From Candidatus Omnitrophota bacterium (lineage in GTDB: Bacteria > Omnitrophota > Gorgyraeia > Gygaellales > Profunditerraquicolaceae), in NCBI GenBank assembly GCA_030693145.1, contig JAUYBI010000063.1, positions 1 to 46,997 of the forward strand: a DNA stretch of 46,997 bases, in the 5' to 3' direction. Made by a program: the position numbers and the translations under genes. This document shows positions 16,043 through 24,515 of the stretch, piece by piece. Every line of letters begins with the position of its first letter. Positions within the stretch are counted from its first letter, which is position 1. Below the pieces are notes generated by a model. That model had not been told where the DNA came from, made no database searches, and saw only the letters and a program-made list of their open reading frames with translations.

Positions 16043-16958
16043 ACTGGTAGAAATTGAAGAACAATATAAAGCCGGACGCTTTAGCAAAAAGGCGTATATT
16101 AATCTGATGCATAAATGCCACCTTGTGCTTTGGGAATATTTAGAACTAATTAAGGACAAGAATATTGCATCTATTGAAATTAATCAGAGACAGATTATCT
16201 TAAAAACTAAGGATGGGATTAGGTTAATTTGCGATCCGTTGGATAAACGGCATATTTTAAAAGAGATTCTAAATTTCGGTGACTATGAACCTACCGAATT
16301 GCAGATGATTAAGCGCTTTCTAAAGAAAGATAGTGTTGTACTTGATATTGGAGCAAATATAGGCTGGTATTCGATTAATCTTTCCAAGAGTGTTCCAGGA
16401 GGCAGGATAATTTCCTTTGAGCCTATTCCGAAAACATATGAGTATCTAATTAAGAATATTGCTTTAAATCAATTGCGCAATATTAAGACATATAACATCG
16501 GTTTGTCCAATAAGGCAGGTTGTTTTAATTTTTATTATAATCGAAACTATACAAGTGCAACATCTTTGGTGAATATTATTAAAGATGACAATGTGGCTAT
16601 CGTGAAATGTCGAGTCGAAAAGTTAGACGATTTTTTAAAAAAAGCAAAAATCATGCAGGTTGATTTTATCAAATGTGACGTAGAGGGAGCTGAAAAATTT
16701 GTTATTGAGGGTGGCCAGGAAGTAATTAATAAAAACAAACCTATTATTTTTATAGAATTATTAAGAAAATGGTCAGCGAAATTTAATTACCATCCGAATA
16801 GTATAATTAACATACTTAAGGATATAGGTTATGGATGCTATATAATTAAAAAAACTAAACTTAAGAGAATTAAAAAAATTACTGAGATTACGCAGTATAC
16901 AAATTTTTGTTTCTTGCATAAAATCAAGCACTCTAAATTATTAATTAGGTTAATTTGA
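16035..16958 (+). CDS. FkbM-family methyltransferase
   Basis: The product has 307 residues. The SAM motif VLDIGANIGWYSINLSK lies about residues 98-114, followed by IISFEPIPKTYEYLIKNIAL, and later VDFIKCDVEGAEKFVIEGG, the marked FkbM pattern. These enzymes O-methylate sugars or related groups. The GTG start at 16035 overlaps the preceding gene by 8 bp. The N-terminal 90 residues are a separate, charged segment. The gene is more AT-rich than its neighbours toward its 3' end. It sits between the SDR enzyme and RfbH, so it probably methylates the same dideoxy sugar. Confidence 0.8.
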   Translation: MNKLVEIEEQYKAGRFSKKAYINLMHKCHLVLWEYLELIKDKNIASIEINQRQIILKTKDGIRLICDPLDKRHILKEILNFGDYEPTELQMIKRFLKKDSVVLDIGANIGWYSINLSKSVPGGRIISFEPIPKTYEYLIKNIALNQLRNIKTYNIGLSNKAGCFNFYYNRNYTSATSLVNIIKDDNVAIVKCRVEKLDDFLKKAKIMQVDFIKCDVEGAEKFVIEGGQEVINKNKPIIFIELLRKWSAKFNYHPNSIINILKDIGYGCYIIKKTKLKRIKKITEITQYTNFCFLHKIKHSKLLIRLI

Positions 16959-16963
16959 TAACA

Positions 16964-18271
16964 ATGGAAAGAAAAATAAGAAATAAAATACATACTTATA
17001 TAAAAGATTTATATAGTTTGCGGGTTTCTAAGGAAAAGTTTATCTGCGGGAAAACTCGTATTAATTATGCCGGCAGGGTTTATGACGAAAAAGAAATATT
17101 TAATTTAGTGGATGCCTCTTTAGATTTTTGGTTGACTGCTGGCCGGTATGCCGGGGAGTTTGAAGAAAAAATGGCAAAGTTTTTAGGAGTAAAGAGCTGC
17201 CTTCTAACTAATTCCGGTTCTTCGGCGAATCTGTTAGCAATTTCAGCTTTAACATCGCCTTTGCTAAAAGACAGGCAGTTACAGGCTGGCGATGAAGTTG
17301 TCACAACAGCCTGTGGTTTTCCTACTACGCTTAACCCTATCTTACAGAATAAACTTGTACCGGTATTTATCGATGTAGAGATGGGGACGTATAATATACG
17401 GGCAGAACTGATTGAAAAGGCTATTACCAAGGAAACCAAAGCTATATTTATCTCTCACACTTTAGGTAATCCTGTGGATATCGATTTAATTTTAAGAATA
17501 GCCAAGAAACATAAACTTTGGTTTATTGAAGATAATTGTGATGCTTTAGGCTCAAAATATAAAGGCCAATATACCGGGACATTCGGAGATATTTCTACTT
17601 GTAGCTTTTATCCTCCTCATCATATAACTATGGGGGAGGGAGGGGCAGTGTTAACTGATAATCCGCTTCTAAGAAGGATAATAATGTCTTTTCGCGATTG
17701 GGGGAGAGATTGTTGGTGCGAATCGGGTCATGATAATACTTGTAAAAAAAGATTCAGCCAAAAATTCGGTGATTTGCCATATGGGTATGACCATAAATAT
17801 ATATATTCGCATATAGGTTATAATTTAAGAGTTACTGATATGCAGGCGGCTGTCGGGTGCGCGCAGCTGGAAAAGTTGCCGGGTTTTATCAAGGCGAGAA
17901 AGAAAAACTTTGCTTTTTTCATGAAACATTTTAGAAAATACGATAAATACTTAATTTTACCCGAAGCTGCAGTAGGATCCGGGCCGAGTTGGTTTGGTTT
18001 TCCAATTTTAGTTAAAGAAGGCGCTCCTTTTACCAGGAATGATATCGTCAATTATCTGGAGGCGAATAAAATCGCAACGCGTATGCTTTTTGGAGGTAAT
18101 TTAACTAAACAACCGGCATATAAGAATGCAAAATATAGAATATTCGGAGATTTAAAGAATACAGATTTAGTGATGAATAATCTTTTTTGGATTGGAGTTT
18201 ATCCTGGACTTAATCATTTAATGTTAGGTTATATGAAAGACACTTTTAAAGGATTCTTTAGTAAAATATGA
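16964..18271 (+). CDS. rfbH: CDP-4-dehydro-6-deoxyglucose 3-dehydratase (E1-type)
   Basis: The product has 435 residues from the ATG at 16964 (a TTG at 16955 is also possible; neither has a clear ribosome binding site). It belongs to the DegT/DnrJ/EryC1 fold, but the PLP lysine is replaced by histidine: SFYPPHHITMGEGGAV with His219-His220. That change is diagnostic of RfbH/DdhC/AscC, which removes the C3 hydroxyl using PMP. The cysteine-rich segment CWCESGHDNTCKKRF fits the iron-sulfur cluster of the family. With RfbF and RfbG it defines a 3,6-dideoxyhexose pathway. The reductase partner (RfbI/DdhD type) is not in the window. It overlaps the next gene by 4 bp. Confidence 0.92.
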   Translation: MERKIRNKIHTYIKDLYSLRVSKEKFICGKTRINYAGRVYDEKEIFNLVDASLDFWLTAGRYAGEFEEKMAKFLGVKSCLLTNSGSSANLLAISALTSPLLKDRQLQAGDEVVTTACGFPTTLNPILQNKLVPVFIDVEMGTYNIRAELIEKAITKETKAIFISHTLGNPVDIDLILRIAKKHKLWFIEDNCDALGSKYKGQYTGTFGDISTCSFYPPHHITMGEGGAVLTDNPLLRRIIMSFRDWGRDCWCESGHDNTCKKRFSQKFGDLPYGYDHKYIYSHIGYNLRVTDMQAAVGCAQLEKLPGFIKARKKNFAFFMKHFRKYDKYLILPEAAVGSGPSWFGFPILVKEGAPFTRNDIVNYLEANKIATRMLFGGNLTKQPAYKNAKYRIFGDLKNTDLVMNNLFWIGVYPGLNHLMLGYMKDTFKGFFSKI

Positions 18272-18963
18272 AACTTTCAATCGTTATTTTCTGTTTTAAT
18301 GAAAGAGCCACTATTTTAAAGGCTATTGAACAAGCAAAGCAGATTGATATTGATAAAGAAATAATTGTTATTGATAATTGTTCAACTGATGGCACTAAAG
18401 ATATTTTAGAGGCGCTAGAGAAGAGCGCCGCGCTAAGAACGGTCATCCATAGCAAGAATATGGGGGTTGGGTATTCAGTAAGGGAAGGTATTTCTCTTGC
18501 TGAAGGCGAGTATTTTTATGCTCCTTGTGCAGATTTAGAGTATAAAATGGAAGATGTATATAAAATGATGGAGAAAATTGAGAGTGAAAATTTAGATGCT
18601 GTTTTTGGTTCAAGGCTGCTGGAAAGGAAAGGTACGTCTAAATTTAATCTTATTAAAGAAAGACCATATTGGCTTGGCTCAATTATTGCTACGTTTTTAA
18701 CAAACTTATTTTATGGAAGAAATTTTACTGATGTTATTGCGACTAAATTAATAAAGACAGATATTTTAAAAGGATTAGGTTGTCAGGCTGCTAATCAAGC
18801 TTTTGAGTTTGAGCTGGTTAGTCGTTTATGCAAAAAAAGATACAGAATCGGGGAAGTTCCGGTTTGGTATAAGCCACGGACACATAAAGAAGGTAAAACT
18901 ATCAGGGTTATTGATATGATTCCTGCTGTATTGGCAATTTTGAGAGTAAAGATTTTTGGTTAG
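18268..18963 (+). CDS. GT2 family glycosyltransferase, DPM-like
   Basis: The product has 231 residues. It has the GT-A start LSIVIFCFNERATILKAIEQ, IIVIDNCSTDGTKDIL, and CADLEYKMEDVYKMME in the place of the D-x-D region, then FGSRLLERKGTSKFN. It most resembles dolichol/polyprenol-phosphate mannosyltransferase-type GT2 enzymes, without extra membrane helices apart from a hydrophobic patch near 133-145. It overlaps RfbH by 4 bp. The stop at 18961-18963 lies at the joint with a truncated radical SAM gene, so the last residues may not be original. Confidence 0.75.
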   Translation: MKLSIVIFCFNERATILKAIEQAKQIDIDKEIIVIDNCSTDGTKDILEALEKSAALRTVIHSKNMGVGYSVREGISLAEGEYFYAPCADLEYKMEDVYKMMEKIESENLDAVFGSRLLERKGTSKFNLIKERPYWLGSIIATFLTNLFYGRNFTDVIATKLIKTDILKGLGCQAANQAFEFELVSRLCKKRYRIGEVPVWYKPRTHKEGKTIRVIDMIPAVLAILRVKIFG

Positions 18964-19640
18964 AAAATCCATTGGGAATTGAAAGGACGATTAAATTAGC
19001 GCGGGTGCTAAAAGATAAAAATATAGAATACGCTATTTCCTGCCGCGTCAAACCGGTTAATGATGAGATGATTGCCCGGTTAGTTGAATCCGGATGCAGG
19101 CATATAACTTGGGGGGTAGAGAGTTTATCCGATAAGATACTAAATACAATCGATAAGAAGATTACCAAAGAAGACGTAAAGAACGCTTTTGATCTTTGCG
19201 CCAAATATTCGGATAAGTTGTCGACCGGCGGTTTTTTTTGCGTTGGTGTTCCGGGAGAAACCGAAGAGACGATCAATGAAACCGCGGATTATTTAGACAA
19301 GAATATAAAATCAACCCATGGGCCCGGAGCTTCGATGCTTTATATTCTTCCGGGGACAAAGATTTACGGTGAATTGGCCAAAAATAATGGATTTGACGAA
19401 AGAGTTTGGGTTAAAACTGATTCGGTTTATTATTACACTCGGGAGAACAGCCTGAAAACATTGAATCGGTGGCGGAAGAGAATTAATAACAGCGGAATAA
19501 AGCTGCCGTTTCATTCCAAATACTTTATGGATTACGCTTTAAACGGAAACAAAGAAGATATGAGCCTTATCGGCAGATCGTTACGGAAAACCCGCAAAAA
19601 ACTGGGAAGGTTTATTAATATGCTGCGCAACAGGTATTAA
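18957..19640 (+). pseudogene. Radical SAM protein, 5'-truncated (C-terminal part only)
   Basis: Open in one frame from about 18957 to 19640. It shows ISCRVKPVNDEMIARLVESG, ITWGVESLSDKILNTIDK and TGGFFCVGVPGETEETINET, the distal half of the radical SAM barrel in B12-binding radical SAM proteins. The B12 domain and the CxxxCxxC cluster motif that should precede it are absent. The first possible start is a TTG at 18972 with no ribosome binding site. The fragment begins exactly where the GT2 gene stops, so a deletion probably joined them. It is unlikely to be functional. Confidence 0.7.
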
Positions 19641-19668
19641 TCTTTAATTTATAAGAGAAAGATTGAAT

Positions 19669-20334
19669 ATGCAAACGGCAAAAGATCTTTATAAGTTGCG
19701 TTTTAATGAGAATGAAAAAAAACGTAAGAATGCTTTATGGCAGGTACTTTGCAGGGATTTCTTGCAGGGTTTTATTAATCCTGAATCTAGCGTCCTTGAT
19801 TTAGGGGCTGGGTTCTGTGAGTTTATTAATAATATCAAAGCTAAGAATAAATATGCGGTAGATATAAATCCCCAGCTGAAGAATTACGCCGGAGAAAGCG
19901 TGCAGGTTATAAATGCGCATTGTGCTAATTTGCAAGAAATAAGTACTGAGTCAATAGATGTTGTTTTTTCAAGTGAGTTTTTTGAACATCTAAAGAATAA
20001 GGAAGAACTATTCGCGACGCTTAAAGAAGTGCATAGGATTTTACGTGAAAGAGGTAAATTGATCGTTGTCTGCCCAAATATTCGCTATGTTGGCCATAGG
20101 TATTGGGATTTTATCGATCACGGGTTACCGTTAACCCATTTGGGTATGCGCGAAGCGCTTTTGATGCACCATTATTCAGTAGTTAAGTTAGTGCCCAGAT
20201 TCCTGCCCTATACTACTAAAAGCCGTTTTCCTAAGAGCCAATATCTGCTAAGAATATATTTAAAATTACCAATTTTGTGGAGAATATTTGGAACCCAGAT
20301 GTTTATTGTTGCTGAGAAAAAGAGGGCAGAATAA
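19669..20334 (+). CDS. SAM-dependent methyltransferase
   Basis: The product has 221 residues. VLDLGAGFCEFINNIKAKN is the SAM motif (about residues 44-62), with YAVDINP next, and SIDVVFSSEFFEHLKNKEE and VHRILRERGKLIVVCPN in the later core. The C-terminal part (HLGMREALLMHHYSVVKLVP) is of the type found in methyltransferases of polysaccharide clusters. The ATG at 19669 was chosen over the upstream TTG at 19663. The next gene starts on the last base of the stop codon. Substrate unknown. Confidence 0.75.
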   Translation: MQTAKDLYKLRFNENEKKRKNALWQVLCRDFLQGFINPESSVLDLGAGFCEFINNIKAKNKYAVDINPQLKNYAGESVQVINAHCANLQEISTESIDVVFSSEFFEHLKNKEELFATLKEVHRILRERGKLIVVCPNIRYVGHRYWDFIDHGLPLTHLGMREALLMHHYSVVKLVPRFLPYTTKSRFPKSQYLLRIYLKLPILWRIFGTQMFIVAEKKRAE

Positions 20335-22412
20335 TGGAAACTTTTCTTTTCTTTTTACAGAATATTTCCCCGCTTTTATGTTCTTATATGCTAACACGTA
20401 AGTATTTTTCATTTAAGGGATATGTCGATACGCTACTTGCGTTCCTGATATTATTTTATGCTCAGATTATAGCGACAATCATCGTGCTGGGGACTCTCCA
20501 TATTCTATGCCTACGCAATGTTTTATTATTTAATTTCGCTATGTTTTTCCTGATTTGGTTTATTGCAAGGCCGGCACAAGATTACAATGTCAGAGATGAT
20601 TTGTATAAGTTTATATCATGGTTACGCGCATTTTCCGTAACTGATAAGATTGTAATTTTCTGTTTTTCTCTCATCTGCGGTTTCGCTCTAGTTAAAGTGG
20701 TGGTTAATCTGGTTAATCCGCCGTTTGGTTGGGATGATTTAAATTACCATTTTACTTTTGCGGTAGAATGGTTTAAAAACGGAACACTAGCAACACCAAT
20801 AGTTGTCAGTGATTACCCCGCCCCCAGTTATTATCCTTTAAATGCAAGTTTTATATTCTATTGGTTGTTGTTGCCATTTAAAAATGTTTTTCTTGCCGAT
20901 ATAGGGCAGGTACCATTTTATGGCATTGTTTTTTTATCGATGTATTCTATTGGTAAAAAAATCGGACTTAACCGCAGGTTTTCATTTTACGCGGCTATTT
21001 TATTGCTGCTTACGCCTAATTATTTTAAACAAATGAAGATTGCTTATGTTGATGTTATGGTGACTGCCTTTTTTTTGCTTGGCCTTAATTTTTTGTTTAA
21101 TTTACAGAAGAATTTTAATATTAAGAATATCCTGCTTATCGGGTTATCCACTGGATTATTAATCGGCACTAAAATAATCGCTATTCCGCACGCGTTAATT
21201 ATTGCTTTATATTTTTTATGGTTGTCATACCTGGTGTGCGTTAGAGATAGGCTATATTTCCGGCTTCTTTTGTCAGGTATTATTTTTATTTTAGCTATTC
21301 TTTCTATGGGGGGGTTTAGCTATGTCAGGAATTTTATCATGACTGGGAATCCTCTTTATCCTCTTAATGTAAATATGTGGGGAGTAACGCTTTTTAAAGG
21401 AGTTTTGGGCGGAGAGTTTATTAATAATTCAGAGAACTCATTTGGCTGGGGGAAGTTTCTTTTTAGTGAGGGCGTAGGCGCAGGGTTTATTTTATATGCA
21501 ATACCGGGCTTAATTCTTGCTGGAATCGGTTTAATCAAGAAAAGGCCACAGCATAAACCGTATTTATGGCTTCTATTTACATTGATTCCGTTTTTGTATT
21601 TTGTTTATCGTTTTGGAGTCGGTATCCCAAATACTAGATATCTCTATCCCTGGTTTGCGGTATGTTATATATTGGCAATTTGGGGGATCTCTGTTTTTAT
21701 GATTCCGGAAAAATGGGTTAGGTACGGCCTTATTGTGTGCGCCCTTGCCTCAAGCGGAGAATTCGCAAGGCGTCAAGAATTAATATTCTCGTTTATGTTA
21801 TCAATATTATTATTTGTAATATTCCTTAATGCCTATAAGATCAAACGCTCTTTATTAGTTAAGCCTTTTATGGCATTTTATATAATTTTTATAATAGGAG
21901 CTTCGTTTTTACAATATTTTTATATCGATTACTCTAAAAATGAGCTCAAACGTTACAAATCCTCACGAAAGAGCTCAGGATTCTGGCCGGAAGCTATTGA
22001 CGCATGGATTTGGCTTGATCAGAATACTAATGGCAATAATGTAGCATATGTTGGCAGGCCTGTACCGTTTCCTTTATATGGCACTAAACTTAAGAACAGC
22101 GTGTTTTATGTTCCGGTAAATGAAGGGGGGCCGTATTTACATCTTTATAAAAATGCGTGGTATTCTTGCCAGGGTGGATATGAAAATTTTCATAATGTAC
22201 TCATGGAAGCAAATAATTACCGAGGTAAAGCAGATTACAATACTTGGCTAAAGAATTTAAGGGAGAAAAATACGAACTTCCTTTTTGCCTATTCGTTGCA
22301 TCAAATAAAAGGCATAGATTTTCCTATTGAGGATGATTGGGCTAAAGCGCATCAAGAAATATTTAGTTTGGTATTTGTTAATAAAATAATACATATTTAT
22401 AAAATAAGATGA
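20334..22412 (+). CDS. Large membrane protein, GT-C glycosyltransferase-like
   Basis: The product has 692 residues with at least twelve hydrophobic segments in the first 540 residues and a soluble C-terminal domain. The first periplasmic loop has GWDDLNYHFTFAVEWFKNG, an acidic pair typical of GT-C enzymes that use polyprenol-phosphate sugars. Further motifs are YPLNASFIFYWLLL and SFSYVRN-like GGFSYVRNFIMTGNPLYPLN. The C-terminal part (from about 550) contains NGNNVAYVGRPVPFPLYG and probably lies in the periplasm. It overlaps the next GT2 gene by 4 bp; that DPM-like enzyme could make its lipid-linked sugar donor. The substrate is unknown. Confidence 0.7.
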   Translation: METFLFFLQNISPLLCSYMLTRKYFSFKGYVDTLLAFLILFYAQIIATIIVLGTLHILCLRNVLLFNFAMFFLIWFIARPAQDYNVRDDLYKFISWLRAFSVTDKIVIFCFSLICGFALVKVVVNLVNPPFGWDDLNYHFTFAVEWFKNGTLATPIVVSDYPAPSYYPLNASFIFYWLLLPFKNVFLADIGQVPFYGIVFLSMYSIGKKIGLNRRFSFYAAILLLLTPNYFKQMKIAYVDVMVTAFFLLGLNFLFNLQKNFNIKNILLIGLSTGLLIGTKIIAIPHALIIALYFLWLSYLVCVRDRLYFRLLLSGIIFILAILSMGGFSYVRNFIMTGNPLYPLNVNMWGVTLFKGVLGGEFINNSENSFGWGKFLFSEGVGAGFILYAIPGLILAGIGLIKKRPQHKPYLWLLFTLIPFLYFVYRFGVGIPNTRYLYPWFAVCYILAIWGISVFMIPEKWVRYGLIVCALASSGEFARRQELIFSFMLSILLFVIFLNAYKIKRSLLVKPFMAFYIIFIIGASFLQYFYIDYSKNELKRYKSSRKSSGFWPEAIDAWIWLDQNTNGNNVAYVGRPVPFPLYGTKLKNSVFYVPVNEGGPYLHLYKNAWYSCQGGYENFHNVLMEANNYRGKADYNTWLKNLREKNTNFLFAYSLHQIKGIDFPIEDDWAKAHQEIFSLVFVNKIIHIYKIR

Positions 22413-23140
22413 AACTATCTATTGTAATCCCCGTATATAATGAAGAAGAAAATATCGGCCAAGTAATTGAGCACATAGAAAGCCAGATAAAACTTATATT
22501 TGAATTGATTGTAGTAAATGATTATTCTTCTGACAGGACCGCGGAGATTGTTGCGGGCTTAGCGAATAAATTTAATAATATAGTTTTGGTAGAAAATAAG
22601 TTTACGCCTGGGTTTGCTAACGCGGTTAAAACAGGACTGATGAGCGCGAAAAACGAGGTAGTCGTGCCGGTAATGGGTGATTTGTGCGATGACCTGGGGA
22701 CGATACCGCTCATGTTTGAGAAAATCAAGGAAGGGTTTGATGTTGTTTGCGGAGCGCGTTATATAAAAGGCGGCGCGCGGATGGGCGGTTCAAAAGTAAA
22801 GGGGTTCTTTTCTTTTTTTGTGGGCAGGACAATGTCAATGTTTACCGGGATTCCTACGCAAGATGTTTCTAATGCTTTTAAAATGTACCGTAGGGGAGTG
22901 ATTCAGAGTATAAACATTGAGTCAACAGGTTTTGAGATATCTATGGAGTTGGCGCTTAAGGCCTATTTTAAAGGGTTTAAAGTCGCGGAAGTGCCCACTG
23001 TATGGCGGGAGAGGGAGAAAGGCAAGTCAAGTTTTAAGATGTTTAATCTGACGCCAAATTACTTCCGGTGGTATTTGTGGGCGTTGAAGACGAGATTGCT
23101 TCGCCTCTTTGGGGCTCGCAATGACGGGGTAGAGGGTTAA
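22409..23140 (+). CDS. GT2 glycosyltransferase, DPM-like, with repeat-derived C-terminus
   Basis: The product has 243 residues. LSIVIPVYNEEENIGQVIEH and IVVNDYSSDRTAEIVAG are the GT-A nucleotide-binding part, and PVMGDLCDDLGTIPLMFEKI has the acidic region. FEISMELALKAYFKGFKVAE followed by VPTVWREREKGKSSF is typical of polyprenyl-phosphate glycosyltransferases. The last about 15 residues (TRLLRLFGARNDGVEG) are encoded by a D-family repeat at 23089-23126 and are probably not original. ATGA overlap with the GT-C-like gene supports a shared pathway. Confidence 0.8.
   Translation: MKLSIVIPVYNEEENIGQVIEHIESQIKLIFELIVVNDYSSDRTAEIVAGLANKFNNIVLVENKFTPGFANAVKTGLMSAKNEVVVPVMGDLCDDLGTIPLMFEKIKEGFDVVCGARYIKGGARMGGSKVKGFFSFFVGRTMSMFTGIPTQDVSNAFKMYRRGVIQSINIESTGFEISMELALKAYFKGFKVAEVPTVWREREKGKSSFKMFNLTPNYFRWYLWALKTRLLRLFGARNDGVEG
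23089..23126 (+). repeat. D-family repeat at the end of a GT2 gene
   Basis: GACGAGATTGCTTCG and CTCGCAATGACGG flank a short loop that also pairs partly. The element codes for the last residues of the GT2 protein. Confidence 0.75.
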
Positions 23141-23144
23141 AAAT

Positions 23145-23240
23145 AAAAGGGGACGGTTCTATTTTTCTTTAAGGCATAAAAGTAGGGCAGGTTTAAACCT
23201 GCCCTACTGTAAGAAATAAAAATAGAACCGTCCCCTTTTA
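23145..23240 (+). repeat. Nested palindromes: B element inside an A element
   Basis: The outer A arms are AAAAGGGGACGGTTCTATTT (from 23145) and its partner ending AGAACCGTCCCCTTTT (to 23239). Between them lies a perfect 28-bp B palindrome at 23181-23208 (AGTAGGGCAGG, then TTTAAA, then CCTGCCCTACT). The whole stretch fills the gap between two genes and could act as a terminator or RNA hairpin. The ribosome binding site of the next gene (AAAAGGAGAA, 23241-23250) starts directly after it. Confidence 0.9.
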
Positions 23241-23255
23241 AAAAGGAGAATAATA

Positions 23256-24497
23256 GTGCAAAAGTTTATTAAAATAGTAGGAAAGATTAATTATTGGTCA
23301 ATCATCTTGTTGCCGTTTTCGGTTGCCATCGCGCCGGGAGTTGCTAATACAATTATTGGCTTGATGATTGGCGCTTTTTTGATTGAGAAGATAATAAAGA
23401 AAGAAAAGCTGTGTTCTGTTTCTCTGCCAATCATAATTTTTGGGGTGTTTATGATTATTGGCGCGCTTACTTTTATAAATACAGTCAGCATAGTGAATAG
23501 CCTGAATGGAATGGTTAAATTATTTAAATTCTTTTTCATCTTTCTTGTCTGCAGTGAGAGTATTAAAGACAAGGAACATTTTAAGAAAATTGCAATTTCC
23601 GTGGCATGCGCTATTTCTCTTATTGGGATTGATGCCCTTTGGCAGTTATTTTCGGGAAAGGATTTTATACGCGGAAATAGTATCCAGGAAGCTATAGGCT
23701 TGCCACGGCCGACAGCTTCATTCCCGAACTGCAATGTTATGGGGGCGTATCTTACCGGTTTAACGCCGCTAATTGCTGGGTTGGCATTGTTTTCTTCGCG
23801 ATTAAAGAACAGGATATTTCTAACTTCCGCGGCGCTAATTGGAAGTATTGGTGTTTATCTTTCTTTGTCTCGCGGGGCAGGCCTGGGGCTTTTTGTAAGT
23901 ATACTCTTTTTGAGTTTAGTCAGAAAGAATAAGATTATAACTTCGGGGCTTATTTTATTACTTTTAGTTTATCCTTTTGTTATGCCTAAAAATATTAAAG
24001 AATGGGCTAAAAGCGTTAACTACAATCCGATGATTTTGTTGACTGACGAAGTAAGGATGAGTATTTATCGTAATACCGCGCATATGATTAGTGAGCATCC
24101 GTTTATTGGCGTGGGGATTAATACCTTTTCAAAGAATTATGGTAAATATAAGACAGCAGCCGCTGAAGCCAGAATGAAGACGCCAGACACTATTTACGCG
24201 CATAATAGTTTTCTGCAACTGGGTGGAGAGATGGGGCTGCTTGGCTTGGGAACATTTTTGATCTTTTTGTTCTTTACCCTAAAGTCTATTTGGTTAGCTT
24301 TTAAGAGAAATACAGACCCTTTCTTAAAAGCATTCTGCGTATCTGTTTTTGCGGCAATTATAGCTTATCTAATTAACGGCCTTACCGAAACAAGCCTTTA
24401 TTACGCGCGGGTAGTTATGATTTTTTGGTTTTTGATCGGAACTGGATTAGCATTAAATACGAGATTGCTTCGTCCGCCTTCGACGGACTCGCAATGA
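23256..24497 (+). CDS. O-antigen ligase/polymerase-like membrane protein (second) with repeat-derived C-terminus
   Basis: The product has 413 residues with about ten membrane segments. It shows the same family marks as the gene at 8547: SLSRGAGLGLFVSIL in the middle, EHPFIGVGINTFSKNYG, and YAHNSFLQLGGEMGLLGL. It starts at GTG 23256 with a good AAAAGGAG site. The last eleven or so codons and the stop (TRLLRPPSTDSQ) come from a D-family repeat at 24459-24499, so the native C-terminus was replaced. Two such proteins in one cluster suggest one polymerase and one ligase; the assignment is not possible from sequence. Confidence 0.8.
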   Translation: MQKFIKIVGKINYWSIILLPFSVAIAPGVANTIIGLMIGAFLIEKIIKKEKLCSVSLPIIIFGVFMIIGALTFINTVSIVNSLNGMVKLFKFFFIFLVCSESIKDKEHFKKIAISVACAISLIGIDALWQLFSGKDFIRGNSIQEAIGLPRPTASFPNCNVMGAYLTGLTPLIAGLALFSSRLKNRIFLTSAALIGSIGVYLSLSRGAGLGLFVSILFLSLVRKNKIITSGLILLLLVYPFVMPKNIKEWAKSVNYNPMILLTDEVRMSIYRNTAHMISEHPFIGVGINTFSKNYGKYKTAAAEARMKTPDTIYAHNSFLQLGGEMGLLGLGTFLIFLFFTLKSIWLAFKRNTDPFLKAFCVSVFAAIIAYLINGLTETSLYYARVVMIFWFLIGTGLALNTRLLRPPSTDSQ

Positions 24498-24499
24498 CG
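24459..24499 (+). repeat. D-family repeat at the end of the ligase-like gene
   Basis: ACGAGATTGCTTCGTCCG, then CCTTCGACGGACTCGCAATG. The element contains an inner hairpin (CGTCCG / CGGACT side) and supplies the stop codon of the gene. Confidence 0.8.
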
Positions 24500-24515
24500 G
24501 ATAGGAGAATAAATC

